Positions 51,683 through 64,000 of a stretch of DNA of 64,000 bases are shown piece by piece. Under the pieces are notes generated by a model. That model had not been told where the DNA came from. It was given only the letters and a program-made list of their open reading frames with translations, and searched no databases. Source of the stretch: Siphonodentalium dalli (Eukaryota > Mollusca > Scaphopoda > Gadilida > Siphonodentaliidae); NCBI GenBank assembly GCA_032622095.1, contig CP136067.1, positions 200,034,052 through 200,098,051 on the forward strand. The letters run 5' to 3'. The first letter of the stretch is position 1; every line of letters begins with the position of its first letter. Position numbers and translations under genes: made by a program.

Positions 51683-54600
51683 ATGGGCGGCCATTCGGTC
51701 GGAAATTACTTGAAATAAAAGTTAATGGTGGTATGTGAAAACAATTACATGCATTGCACACTCAATAGCAATCTATTTGAAACCAATAGTCTCCAGTTTC
51801 AAACCAATAGTCGTTCTTGGATTCAATAAGAGACAATTCCGTTTTAATAGATATAGATTCATAATCAATATTGACCGATTCAGAATAATTAAAGTTCTAT
51901 TTTAATTTAATAGTATTCATTGTTCAACTAATATCTAATAACAAAGCATTAGTACAGCTATCGCATATTCAATAAACGTACATTCCGTTTCAATAGCCAT
52001 ATTTTCTTAATCTATAGAGATATTTCAACCAATAGACGATTTCCCACGATCAATGATTATCGTTATCAAACTAATAGACCTTATTGTAAAACTAATAACT
52101 TATTGTAAAACTAATAACTAAAACCGTAATTAACTTATTGTAAAACTAATAACTTATTGTAAAATGAATAGACCTTATTGTAAAACTAATAGCTTATTGT
52201 AAAACTAATAACTAAAACCGCGTAATTGACTTATTGTAAAACTAAGAACTTATTGTAAAACTAATAGGCCTTATTGTAAAACTAATAACTAAAACCGTAA
52301 TTAACGCTATATAGGTCTCAGGTGGCTATGTTGAAAGAAACTTTGTTCATGTGACGTCAGAAATATATAAATAAACATGGGAATTCCCAATGTCATATCG
52401 GTGTGACGATTTGCAGAAATTCCCTATTTGCGGAGATCCCTTTGCGGGGTTCCCGAATTCACGGCGGTCCCCTAACATGGGCGAAATATGTTGATTTTAA
52501 TGAGGGAACGGGTGCGTATATGTCAATTGATACTATTTTAAATAAATAACGACACGATCATCATAACAGTGGTTTGTTCTATCAATTATATGCGCCGAGT
52601 TCACTTGGTGCAAATCAAACGACGATAAATATTCACTATATTGATCTATATGTCCTCGTATGCCAGAATGACTCCTTCAATTTGTGAATAAGATGAAGAA
52701 TATTTATTAGATGTTATTTAATAATTCAATCGAATAATATTATTCATTAGCTAGCGCCTATATATATACTCCCGGAGATTGCTGCGCGGGTGTCCTGATT
52801 AATTAATTCGCGGATGTCCCTCAACTAGCATTCACAGTTCACGGAGCTCCCTCTCAATTGGCAAAACAAACAACTTTAAAGAAGGAAGGTGGTGTATATT
52901 GGCTATAGTTAATACATATTCTTCAATGAATAATAAATAACATTGGTTTAATTCATCAATATACATTCACGGAGATCTCTTTGCGGACATCGAAAACGGC
53001 GATAAGAATTTGCGGTCGTCCCCATGTAAACGTGACCATGTCATTTAAATACTACTATTCATAAATAGCGCCTATATATAATCCAGGAGAACGCTGTGTG
53101 GAGATGAAGCATACTGATTACCGATGTTGTTCAGTCAATTAAATAATATTATTCATTAACTATAACGCCTGCATGTAGTCCAGGAGAACGCCGTGTGGGT
53201 GTCCTGATCGTGCAAATTAAATCGCCTTTACATCCCCTTTAAGTTGTGAATAAGATGGAGAATATTGATTATTGATGTTTTTGAGCCAATTAAATAATAT
53301 TACCTCCACGAATATAATTGATTAATTAAGCCATTGTTGTTTATTATTCGTTGAAGTATATGTGTTAATAAGCCAATTTATACCACTTTCCTTATAAAGT
53401 TGTCTATTTTGCCAATTTAGAGGGAACTCCGCGAATTGTGAATGCGAGTTGAGGGACATCCGGGATTTTTTTGCGCGATCAGAACACACACGCACAACGT
53501 TCTCCTGGAGTATATAATGTAATTCCCTTCCTTTTGATAATTTATAGAGGGACCTCCGCGAATTATGAATGCGAGTTGAGGGACCTCCGCGATATAATTT
53601 GCGTGATCGGGACATCCGCGCAGCATTCTGCGGGAGTATATGCATATGCGCTAGCTAACGAATAATATTATTTAGTTGGTAGAATAACATATATACAGTA
53701 TGTTTCATTTTATTCACACGTTTAATGGGTTCGGCTGTGTATATGTCAATTGAGACGTATTTTAGTATAATAGTGCGATGGGATCGACACCCATGCACAC
53801 AGCGTTCTTCTTGGTATACATGTAGTCACTATAATTAATGAATAATATTATTTAATTGACTGAAAAACATCAATATTTTTCATCCTATTCACAAATTATA
53901 ATGGGACCTCGGGCATGCATGGACGCGTATTATATATGGGGACTTCCGCATTCATTTTTATCCGCTTTTTATTGTGATATAATATTCAATCTCCGCAAAG
54001 GGATATCCGCGAATATAATTGATGATTAAAACTATTATTATCTATTAATCGTTGAATTTGTCTTAAATATACCCAGTATACACCACTTTCCTTCTTTAAA
54101 GTTGTTCGTTTTGCCAATTTAGAAGGAACTCCGTGAATTATGAATGCGAGTTGAGGGACCTCCGCGATTTAATATGCGTGATCAGGACACCCGCGCAGAA
54201 AACCCGGGGTATATATATAGGCGCTAGATAATGAATAATATTATTTGATTGACTTAATAAATAACATCTAATAAATATTCTTCATCCTATTTACAAATTG
54301 AAGGAATCATTCTGGCATACGAGGACACAGATCAATATAGTGAATATTTATTGTCGTTTGCACCAAGTGAACTCGGCGCATATAATTGATAGAACAAACC
54401 ACTATTATGATGATCGTGTCGTTATTTGTTTAAAATACGTATCAATTGACATATACGCACCCGTTCCCTCATTAATATCAACATAGTTTGCCCATGTTAA
54501 GGGGTCTCCGCGAATTCGGGGACTTCCGCAAAGGGACCTACTGCAAATCGTCACACCGATATGACATTGGGAATTCCCATGTTTATTTATATATTTCTGA

Positions 54601-55172
54601 CATCACATGAACAAAGTTTCTTTCAACATAGCCACCAGAGACCTCTAGCGTTAATTACGGTTTTAGTTATTAGTTTTACAATAAGGTCTATTAGTTTTAC
54701 AATAAGGTCTATTAGTTTTACAATAAGGTCTAATAATTTTACAATAAGTTATTTGTTTTGCAATAAGGTCTATTAGTTTGATAACGATAATCACTGATCG
54801 TGGGAAATCGTCTATTGGTTTGAAATATGTCTATAGATTAAGAAAATATGGCTATTGAAACGGAATGTACGTTTATTGAATATGCGATAGCTGTATTAAT
54901 GCATTGTTATTATATATTAGTTGAACAATGAATACTATTAAATTAAAATAGATCTTTAATTCTGAATCGGTCAACATTGATTATGAATCTATATCTATGA
55001 AAATGGAATTGTCTCTTATTGAATCCAAGAACGACTATTGGTTTGAAAATGGAGACTATTGGTTTCAAATATATTGCTATTGAATGTGCGATGCATGTAA
55101 TTGTTTTCACAAACCACGATTAACTTTTATTTCATGTAATTTCCGACCGAATGGCCGCCCATATTATGTGCG
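51683..55172. mobile_element. Large diverged foldback element, about 3.5 kb
   Basis: Outer ends GGGCGGCCATTCGGTCGGAA (51686-) and TTCCGACCGAATGGCCGCCC (-55160) pair, and pairing continues inward through CATGTAATTGTTTTCAC, AAACCAATAG, GAATATGCGATAGCTGTA, TTATTGTAAAACTAATAG repeats, TTTGTTCATGTGACGTCAG and GGAATTCCCAATGTCATATC then GGTGTGACGATTTGCAG. The inner part is built from short, repeated GC-containing phrases (GAGGGACCTCCGCG, TGCGGAG, GCGCCTATATATA, GAATAATATTATT). Arms differ at many sites, so it is older than the 43-51 kb palindrome. No coding frame is recognisable. Confidence 0.8.
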
Positions 55173-56499
55173 TTTATCACCCATGCATCCTACCTATTTC
55201 CTGTCAGACAGACAGTATTGCGTTTGAACGTTAAATATTACAACGGCGGCCACATCCAATATTTGAATCCCTGAAAAATACATCTTAGTTCTTCTATTAC
55301 GATCATAGTTTTGATGAAACTTAAATCCTCAATGCTTAAATTGACAGACAATACTTATGAAACTTATTATCTGCATAGTGGAATTTAATCCGGAAAAAGG
55401 CTGCACACACGTGATGTGTTCACCTTTCACTGAATACATATGGCTGTGAAAACGATAATAGCTTAAAAGCCCACCCTTCAGTTACGAGAAATACTAATTG
55501 CGACCATTCTAAAACATTTGAATCGGACATGTCCTTTTAAGACATAAAGGTAACATGTAAGGCGTGATATTTTCCAGTCACAGTTTTTGTTTTAACAGGT
55601 GAATGCATACATCACGACAATATTTCAGTAACAGCTAGTTGCGATTGAAACCTTCAAGACAACAGCAAAGCTAGTAGTAACTGTGTGCGATGACTTGATC
55701 ACAACATTCTAACCAATAGTGGACTCCCGGTCCGTAAATTGTCGTAATAACTGGGCGATAACATGGCGAATGGCGACAAAGTCTCATATCCACACGTTTC
55801 AATGAAAATTTATGAACGTGGGATGGATCGGTCCGTATAATTGTAATAGTTGTACTCGTAAGTTGGAATTGTATATATATTAAATTCTCTACAAGATATT
55901 TCGAACAATAACGCCGTAAAACACGGTTATTTCTTGTCCGAAGTACGCGAAAGTGAGTTGTGTTGAGAACTGACTTGTTCCATCTGCTTTCATGCACAAA
56001 GGGGACTGAAACTTGAGTAGAAGGACACTATAACTCAAGTGGATGCAATTTCTTAGTTCCATCTTGTTCTATTTTAATATTGGCAATGTCTGAAGAATGC
56101 TACGTGTATGAGTCTTCTTCCTACATGGAACAATGTGGATCTAAAATATGATCGAAGCCGATACCTTATCATATTTAAACTATATAGATAGGTTTATATT
56201 AAACTACTCTAATTATCCTTCGCAGTGCAAAACAGACTATAATATTGCAATGGAGTAGATGAATAACCACCCAGTTTATTGGTGGCTATATTCCGTTTCC
56301 CAAACAAGGTACATATAAGTTTTAATATGTTAGTATCCTATATTATTCACTCAATGACATAACTGGTTAATTATATTTGACATACATAGTGATTCACTGT
56401 GCATGTATAACGTTCTGAATGTTTGCATTGGTTTGATATTTTGTTTATTGTCATTCCCGCTTCTAGGACATACACCACTTTCATTTACAAATAATGCGC
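55173..56499. other. No gene recognised
   Basis: No structured repeats and no recognisable coding sequence on either strand. Confidence 0.5.
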
Positions 56500-56690
56500 A
56501 GATGGTTAATGCTTGGATCCAAGCAGATGTCTGCTCGCATTATGAAAATATCTCCTCGGTTTCAAGGAGATATCTCCTTGAAAATATTTCCGAGGAGATA
56601 TCTCCATATTCCCAGCAGATATCTGCTTGAAACCGAGGAGATATCTCCATAATGCGAGCAGATATTTGGATCCAAGGAGATATTTCCGAA
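56500..56690. repeat. Cluster of GGAGATATCTCC palindromes in a larger hairpin
   Basis: TTGGATCCAAGCAGATGTCT then GCTCGCATTATG at 56512-56543 is matched in inverse by CATAATGCGAGCAGATATTT then GGATCCAA at 56649-56676. Between them GGAGATATCTCC-like and CAGATATCTGC-like palindromes alternate with CTCGGTTTCAAG and its inverse. The element looks like a small foldback. Confidence 0.8.
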
Positions 56691-56699
56691 AACGAATAT

Positions 56700-59273
56700 T
56701 TGCAGGGATGGCGCCCCATAGATTTGTTACTTTTCGTCACCCTTATAATTTTCGATTTGATAGCGAATTTATAGTTGAAGGACATTCAACACACATTTAT
56801 TCATGAGACTTAATGCTGTTGCATTGACAGTATATATCCGTTAGTCGGCTGTGACTATGGCGATGGGATCACCATATATGAAAGTGACCAGAACTACACA
56901 TACACGCACATACATACACGCTATCAACGACTTTCTGGTGTTCACTTTATCCACTCAGTTTTGGAAATACACCAGAGCACACATTGGGCGTCACAATAGT
57001 GGATATATCATTCAGAATAATTAGAAAGTTATCGTGTGTGTTGGACAGCATACTTATATGCTCAGCCCCAATTACTGACCGCTCATATCAAGGGATTCAA
57101 TAAATTCAGTTGTGCTAACAGAAACGTCAACTTCAGCAATCAACTACCACCCAGCCTAGCCACCCCAAACACATGATCAGCCATTTTGGTGAAGACTGCT
57201 ATACATGTAGCACACCAACGCCACCCTTCCCCAACGACGTTATATATTGGCTGTTCATAAGCGCACATCAGCCGATAGATCCCATGTTGATCCAGCACAC
57301 TATGCACATCAGAATAAAGTATTGTAAATGCAGAAACAGTCAGCAAACGCGCACATACATCAACGTGATCTTCATCACCAACATACATCACTCGCTCCAC
57401 CCATGTTAACATTAAGTCATTTCATAATTCCGTTAGGCATCTCCACCCAAGCCCCATCCATTCCAGTTCTTTCTACATAAGAACGCATCAGGGGATGCCA
57501 CAATAACCATGCAGCTCCGTAATACGCGGTACATCGGCTATTGGACAACCCAAAGGGAGGGCAAAAACTTACTACACTCAGAGGCACTACATAAGCGCAT
57601 GCGATAGAATGGAGCACATGGAACCAGCACCACATCATACCCATGGATGTACAATTCTATTCAGAAAGGCAATATTTCACTCTTAACACGACCACAGGAC
57701 AACACCAATAAGGCATAAAGCGCAACGAATTTAAAGCCCAACTTGAACATAGCCGACAGAATAAGTTCTGGACGGATATGATGTCTGGATTGGATGTCTC
57801 GAAACACATCCACCATAGGTCCCGGACACAGCAAGTACATTCGACCGATGCATCCACAACACAGCAACAGTTGTACACGGTAACTATGTTACAACACTGC
57901 AGACAGATGCACAGCTTCGCACATCGATATGACCCAACAATACCCTCTTGCTAAAAAGTCGCACACCATCTGTGGCTTGTACATTGGCTTTAAAGACTGG
58001 CAAACACAGCATACGAAACAAAATGCCGCTTTGAGACTCTGAACCACAGGACAAAGGCCATAACACGATACATCCACGGGAAACATTATTCTGCAATATT
58101 GGCGCCTACTATATTCCCTAATACATACAACGTTTACTGGCAAGTAAAATGCTGGTTGCTAAAACGCACCACGGTAGTGAACTTGTGCAGAGAGACCTCA
58201 ACCAACAACGCAGAGGCTGCATACGTCAGCGTTCATGGGTTAATCTCACGAGGTACCAAACATGACCATGACACCCAGCATATATCCACATTGAACGGCG
58301 CATCAGCCTACCGAAGACACTCGATTCCGCAGATAAGAACCGAAATACGCGCCGTGTATGTATATGTAACAGCATGGTGGAGTGTTGTAGGTTCTGTGTT
58401 TAGCATACACTCTTATACCCATTGTGATAATTCAATAGGATAGTATTTATACGCACGTGACTGATATATAGACCAATGAGTCATACATTTGGCACACGAA
58501 ATATATACATGTAACATCCTAGCTCACTTATACGCTGCATTGCCGACCGCCCCAAATACACTTGCAGAGAATAGCTATTTAGACCCACCAAAAAAGCACA
58601 GCAAGCGACACATGGACTAATTACTACTGCGGAGCTTTGCAGACGTCGAACACAAGACATGCATAATAACCTAGATGTTTGTTCCTTTCCCTAACCAGTG
58701 CCCATGTTATCCCAGGAGACACATTTCTATGAATAGCTTTCCTTGTGGTATTTGAATTTTGAACTTCACCTAAAACCGCAATAAGTTGGAAGATCCCTGT
58801 CAGCAGCCCAGACACCAGCAATATACAGCGTCCCGAGTTAGAAAATACTGAACACTGTTACATGATCATATAGGCTATGGTCATCTTGAAATTATATGTC
58901 AGTTTCCGATAGGCGTTGTTCGTGTATGTTGTATATCAGATGCATGTGAAGTGTCCATAGCCCACAATGATCCACACCATCAACCGCCGACATCGCACAG
59001 CGATGTCTCCGCGCCAGTATTCAATGCGAACATGTTTCCAAACGACTGACTCTACCATTTGCTAATATTCTGGAAACTAATGCACGGATTGCAATTTTAA
59101 CCAAACACCTACTCAACTATTGTAGCAATACCATGAATTCAGTCAATCAGAGCACACCACCACATTGCAGCGAACATATAGCGGCGCTTCGTCCAGACAC
59201 CGTCCAGTCATTAAAATACCATATAAACTGTCCATGACATCAATCAGTCTAATCGTGGGTATGTTCGCCGCAA
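56700..59273. other. No gene recognised; possible decayed coding DNA at 57.1-58.4 kb
   Basis: Between 57140 and 58143 several minus-strand frames of 68-90 codons follow one another in different phases, and a 114-codon plus-strand frame lies at 58099-58443. None has a motif I recognise. This could be an old transposon protein broken by frameshifts, or chance. Confidence 0.35.
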
Positions 59274-59834
59274 TAGAGACCTTTCGCAAAACTCACGTTT
59301 ACGATTACGGATACGGATAGGGTACTACGTCACCAACATTTGTGTACTTTCTAATCGTTGTTGTATTTTACTATCCGTAATAACGGTTACGATTTCATGA
59401 TTTCTAATAAGCTCAAATAACACCTGAAATTTATTTTCTGCCATATATCACCTTACTCCGTTCGAGACTGTATATGTATATCATGTAAACCATCCAGTTA
59501 TATTGAGCTACGACCTCGGTGTGCTGTTTAGATTGGCAATCACTCTACTCGTCGTCGTGAATCTCGAGCTTCCCGTGAAATAAGATCGCTATTCACAACG
59601 GATAGTCATCGCTGGCTGCGACACAAAACTTTGCAGTAATATATAGAAGTGCACTATGAAACCAGTCGCCAAAAATACACGACTGACATGGATATGGTTG
59701 TACTAAAAGACTATTTGGCACACCCACCGACATCACCGTGTCGACTATGTTTCGATTTGATAGGACCAAATCAGAAGTGATGCACAACACCAACCTTATG
59801 TAGGATTTCCTAAACCCAAAGAGGTGATAGGCCT

Positions 59835-60985
59835 GGATAGGATAGGATATTTTATTTCCAATACACATACACAGAGACGTGGCGACAGGGGGGGGGGGGT
59901 GGGGGGGGGGGGGGCTGTCTCACCCCCCAACTTGGGTCAACATTTTCAACAGTTGGAAATTTCATACCTGACACAACATTAGTTGAAATTTCACACCAAC
60001 AATAGGTTGAAAATATTCTTGTAGTTTGATTTTCAAACAATTTATTGTGGGGAGTTTATTGTTTTTGGACCAATATTTGCATATTTTCCTTTTTTTGATA
60101 AAAATTTTGGACTGAAATGGCCATCAGTTAGAAATTTTCCAACCTTAGGGGTATCAGGTTGGAAATTTCTAACACTTGGAAAGCTTGTGTCCTGGTCCCT
60201 CCCCGTGGCCAGTCAAAAACTTCTAGTTAATTTAAGAAAATAATATTGTCCTACATTTGGTGAAAATTGTCCTTGGAATTGTCATCAGTTGGAAATTTCC
60301 AACTCTATGAATGCTTGAGGCTAGTCTAGATGCCAGGATTTTGCGATTTTCTTGTTCAGGTTGCACAATTTTCGCACACCGGCCGAACCATGTTCGGTCC
60401 GGTGTGTCCTGGTCCCTCCCCGTGGCCAATAAAAAACTGCTAATGAGTTTAAGAAAACAATATTTTACTACATTTGGTTAAAATTGTTGACTGAAAATGT
60501 CCAAACTAAGGGAGAGTATGAATTTTCTCACATCGGGCCGAACAACCATGGTCGGCCCGGTGTGTCCTGCCCGTAGTGGTGTGCATTTGTCTGGAGTTAG
60601 ACTACCAGATGTTAGGATTTGTGCAATTTTCAGGTTCAAAATATATGAATATTATCATATCGGGTAGATAGAACCATGGTTTATAAATAGGCTATTATGC
60701 ATGTGAACACTTATAGGTGCAATGAGGGAATGAAATTTTGCAAAAACGTTTGGTCTGATTCAAAGGGTGTTTTGGTTTGATTCAAGGCGGGGGTGAAAAA
60801 GGAATTATGCACGACCTTGTCTCTGGTTTAATTCAAGGGAGGTGCATGGGGGTGCAGTTGGAATTATCAAGGTGGACACCCCCAACGGAGACCCTCTAGC
60901 CACGTCCCTGCACATACATATTACATAATAATGACAATTATGGATAATTCTGTCGTATATTGTGGGCGATGGCATAATCTGGCAA
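59835..60985 (-). mobile_element. Dispersed LINE/SINE 3' tail family, copy 4, interrupted
   Basis: The tail GGATAGGATAGGATATTTTA then TTTCCAATACACATACA (59834-59871) continues after the hAT-like insertion as CACATACATATTACATAATA ... TGGCAAGACTGTCTTCATGC (60911-60999), matching copies 1-3. Confidence 0.65.
59872..60910. mobile_element. Non-autonomous hAT-like element, 8-bp target duplication
   Basis: The ends are CAGAGACGTGGC and GCCACGTCCCTG, imperfect terminal inverted repeats starting with CAG. They are flanked by identical 8-base CACATACA at 59864-59871 and 60911-60918. An 8-bp duplication with CAG...CTG ends is the mark of hAT elements. The 1039-bp interior has G runs, repeated TTGGAAATTTC(C/T)AAC phrases, TCGGCCCGGTGTGTCCTG-type phrases, and no transposase frame. 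Confidence 0.82.
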
Positions 60986-61481
60986 GACTGTCTTCATGCC
61001 GAAATCGAATTGAAATGAAATTGCGGACTGAAAGGGTCTTGAAGTGGTAGCGTCGTGGTTGATGTGAGGTCCAAATTTAGGAACCCCTCTTCCCCCATCA
61101 GCATAACGTCTATCAGGTCATCCATGATAACAACGAACTGAATTTCCACCACATATGACCTGGCATTTATACCTGTATTGCCATAATATATCACGAGAAT
61201 CCCGGATCGTACCTTGTAACTGGTCGAATTATTGACAATATAAACAGGTCATTATTATCGCATTGTTGCAAATGAGACGATATGTGAAGTATTAAGGGAC
61301 TGTATACCAAACACACGCTTTGATTTGTAAAAGTGGTACGAAATAATGATGGTAAGTGTTCGTCAAAACTCTTACGCGTAGTCGTTTTGCGAAAGGACTT
61401 TTTGGCCATACGGATAGACTTACGACTACGAATAGCTATCCGTATTCGTAATCGTAAACGTGAGGATGCGAAAGGTCTCTA

Positions 61482-63764
61482 ATATGAGGACCCCTCGTCC
61501 GACACATCGAATTTTGTATGGTCCCCATCGATAGTTCTCTACGAAGTCACGTTCCCATGAACCGGCACGTAAGCACATGTACCACATAACAGCAGCGGTA
61601 GGCACACAGGAAGGGCGCGGATCGTCACTATGGAGAGGTAAAAACGGTTCACAACATCAATCAATGTGAAACATGTATTTTTCACAACCTTCAATGTGCG
61701 TTCAACAGCACATTGCTATTCCTCACAAATAAAGTATCAACATTGGTGCACAAACAACATACAAAGCCAACCTGATCATCACACTTACAGGCCAGGCAAT
61801 CGGAACGAAAATGAACACCGTACTAATATAAATGAACTGTCGAATCAACAAACAATGGCCCTCTCTCAAAGAAAAAGCTGTATGAGAAAAAATTCAGATA
61901 ACACCCCCGATTGATCTAGACAAAAATGTTAATTTTAAGATTCTTACTCCAGCTTAAAGAGAAGATGCGGTTACCAAGGTGTACATGCATATCCAATGCT
62001 GATGCATATGCCAGCTATATATACATGAGCGTCTACATTGGAAGCACTTTTGGCGAAACAAAACCATCGCATGTGCTCTTGGAACAATCATAGCTGCCAC
62101 AAGTTGTCCATGTTCAAATTGCCATTGATCCAAACAGGGACGCCCGTAGCACAGTAGATTGAGTGAGTGAACACTTCTGGATCATTTGGCCACCTGTCCT
62201 TATTAGCAACGTGCATGAATTGCGCTATGGTAACCACATAGCTGTTCACGCTATTGTTGGAGGTTGTGTGGCTGGAAGCTACTAATATGGTGTTCAATAA
62301 TGAACACATTGGTGGTATCCAAATATTAGCGTAGCAGCTGAAATGAGTGTGTCAAAAGACCAACTATAATGAATGGGGTGATCAATTGAGTTCATATTAA
62401 ACCTGGCAATTATATATATTGCTAATTTCCAATACGCAGGTAGGACAGCTCCGTTCACTGGTAGATTACAAAACTTTGGTGAGTATACGTGAACTAATTT
62501 CCTACCAATGTTGACGCAATACATTATTATGGTCTGCACGATGTGTAATGTCCATCTCTCGAGTAGCATTGTATTTACAGTGATGTTGGTTCTCATTTAA
62601 ATGCATCATATATACTGTAAACCAACATGACCAAAGTAGTGTACTTGGAACAAATGCGGCTTCCAGAAGTGTCGGAAATCAATTTGTTATTCTGGTGAAT
62701 AGAGTGTATAGTTTAACTCTTAGTTGTCCTAAGTTCCAAAATGACATATTTTTCGGAACATAGGACAACCTGGCCCTAAACTAGTGTTAAGGTCTGAACT
62801 GTCATTTGCGTGTTCAACAACTAATATTTAGTTCTATTTTGCTCTAAGTGGTAAATTTCACACCCTAGGTCTACATTTCTCAAAACTTACGAGATATAAC
62901 AGACTTATGCGGGTATGTCTTGATAAAATTGAATAGCTAAGACATTAAGGAATCCAAAGATGTGAAATTTTCCACTGTAAACCATACATTTCAGTTGTGA
63001 CGGCAATTCAAACTTTGAAAATCGATTTACTCAAAATCATAAAAAAATGCACTTAGAACAGATTGGAACTCAGGTCGCGAAATGTTAACTAATTTGTCAT
63101 GTCGGAATGACAGTGTAATGTCCATCGATTCAGGCGAACGGAAAGTATTTGTGGTTGGCATTTCATTATACCGACCCTATATCAACCCCTTTATATAGGC
63201 ATTCTGTAAGATGTCGCCAATGTCTTTTTGAATGGGTTCATTTCTCAGGTAAGCTATTGCAAGGTAACTTATCTAAATATTCTTGTGTTTAATACAGCTT
63301 ACATAAACTTGCACAATTGTTTGAATTTATATATACAGTATATATAAGATCAAATAATACATACGATTGTGTCAAAATAATTAATTTAATTTTAAACAAA
63401 ATCTTACCTATATAATATACCTATATGTACTTTGTATTATCATGTTGTGCATGCATGGAGGTTGGGTTCTGAACATATTCTGGTGGCCTTATTATATATT
63501 ATGCGATTAAACATAAGATCAAGAGCATGCATGCATTGAACAAATGTTGGATGGCGTGTTGTATAATATGGCATCTCTTATTATAGTATATGCACCAATA
63601 GCCTACGCGCGCACATCCATCCACTGAACGTTTAAACTTTTAAATTATGTTATTATTTTGTTATGCTCGGGAATAGCTTTATGCCTTTATCTGAGTTGAG
63701 GAGCATCCGATCGAAACAAGAATGGCCATGAATGTCCATGGTAAATACTATATCTGATATATTT
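61482..63764. other. No gene recognised
   Basis: Short frames on both strands only. A weak inverted pair (AGTTGTCCTAAGTTCC at 62721-62737 against GGAACATAGGACAAC at 62755-62769) forms a small hairpin. Confidence 0.45.
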
Positions 63765-63767
63765 ATT

Positions 63768-63800
63768 ACTAGCAGGCGTATCCGGCGTTGGGTGGATCAT
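63768..63800 (+). repeat. Copy of the ACTAGCAGG-CCGGCGTTG terminus
   Basis: TACTAGCAGGCGTATCCGGC then GTTGGGTGG resembles the outer ends of the 8-kb palindrome (42915 and 50870) and the start of the array at 35867, so a dispersed repeat family probably begins here and continues past the window. Confidence 0.55.
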
Positions 63801-64000
63801 TTGAGATCAACAGCACCTATCCCGTGAGAGGCCGTGACAATACCCGAGTCATTTTACTTTTGTACCAATTTTCCGACATAGCGCCTGGGCTAATATTAAA
63901 CGCTCTGTATTGATCATATAATTTATTAGCCCCCCCCCTTAAGTCAACTGATGCCAAAGTCGCCTATCCCATGACAATCCCATGGTCAGGCGATCCATAT

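Larger units (their letters stand above)
59276..61479. mobile_element. TA-flanked TIR element (Tc1/mariner-like duplication), carrier of nested insertions
   Basis: TA at 59274-59275 and 61480-61481 flanks ends GAGACCTTTCGCA and TGCGAAAGGTCTC. Pairing continues with CACGTTTACGATTACGGATA then CGGATAG on the left against CTATCCGTATTCGTAATCGT then AAACGTG on the right, about 45 bp in all. Most of the interior is later insertions (59835-60985). No transposase is seen. Confidence 0.75.

Overview
The window looks like nuclear DNA of a metazoan, most likely a marine invertebrate. It is AT-rich, full of nested transposons, minisatellites and foldback elements, and has no bacterial features. I could not place the species, and I recognise no ordinary host protein gene.

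Positions 1 to about 14.5 kb hold an apparently intact Polinton/Maverick (adintovirus-like) element that runs off the left edge. Eleven tightly packed genes lie on the minus strand: major capsid protein (cut by the window edge), a small basic virion protein, a penton-like minor capsid protein, a two-span membrane protein, a DD35E integrase with a chromodomain, several unassigned small proteins, an A32-type packaging ATPase and a 1345-residue protein-primed type DNA polymerase B. Together they would cover integration, replication, genome packaging and capsid assembly. The protease is not seen and may lie outside the window. A 0.4 kb palindrome separates the polymerase gene from a divergent plus-strand zinc-knuckle gene, and the two proteins share their first 32 residues.

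From 11.1 to 14.5 kb come two divergent gene pairs, the most unusual part of the window. The four genes encode non-histone proteins, but each ends in a perfect metazoan histone-mRNA 3' stem-loop (five copies in all). The two plus-strand genes also have a histone-downstream-element-like purine block. The paired promoters are inverted repeats with TATA boxes, and three of the four have CATTCA-type cap sites at the right distance. The regulatory DNA is nearly identical between the pairs while the coding parts are unrelated. This suggests genes dressed for S-phase, non-polyadenylated, SLBP/U7-type expression. A 104-bp-arm GC-rich foldback at 14.67-14.87 kb may mark the element's right end.

From 15 to 42.9 kb is repeat-rich DNA: a TTAA-flanked MITE, several minisatellites, a decayed LINE ORF1 (23.5-24.6 kb), a decayed minus-strand LINE ORF2 (25.4-31.1 kb) carrying a TTAA-flanked MITE and a 23-bp minisatellite grown out of its own reverse transcriptase codons, a tRNA-like SINE head, 130-bp satellite arrays and a TIR element (39-40.2 kb). 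From 42.9 to 50.9 kb is a nearly perfect 8-kb palindrome, each arm carrying the same 5'-truncated LINE. From 51.7 to 55.2 kb is an older, diverged foldback. From 59.3 to 61.5 kb is a three-level nest (hAT-like element inside a LINE/SINE tail inside a TA-flanked TIR element). The rest shows nothing I can name.
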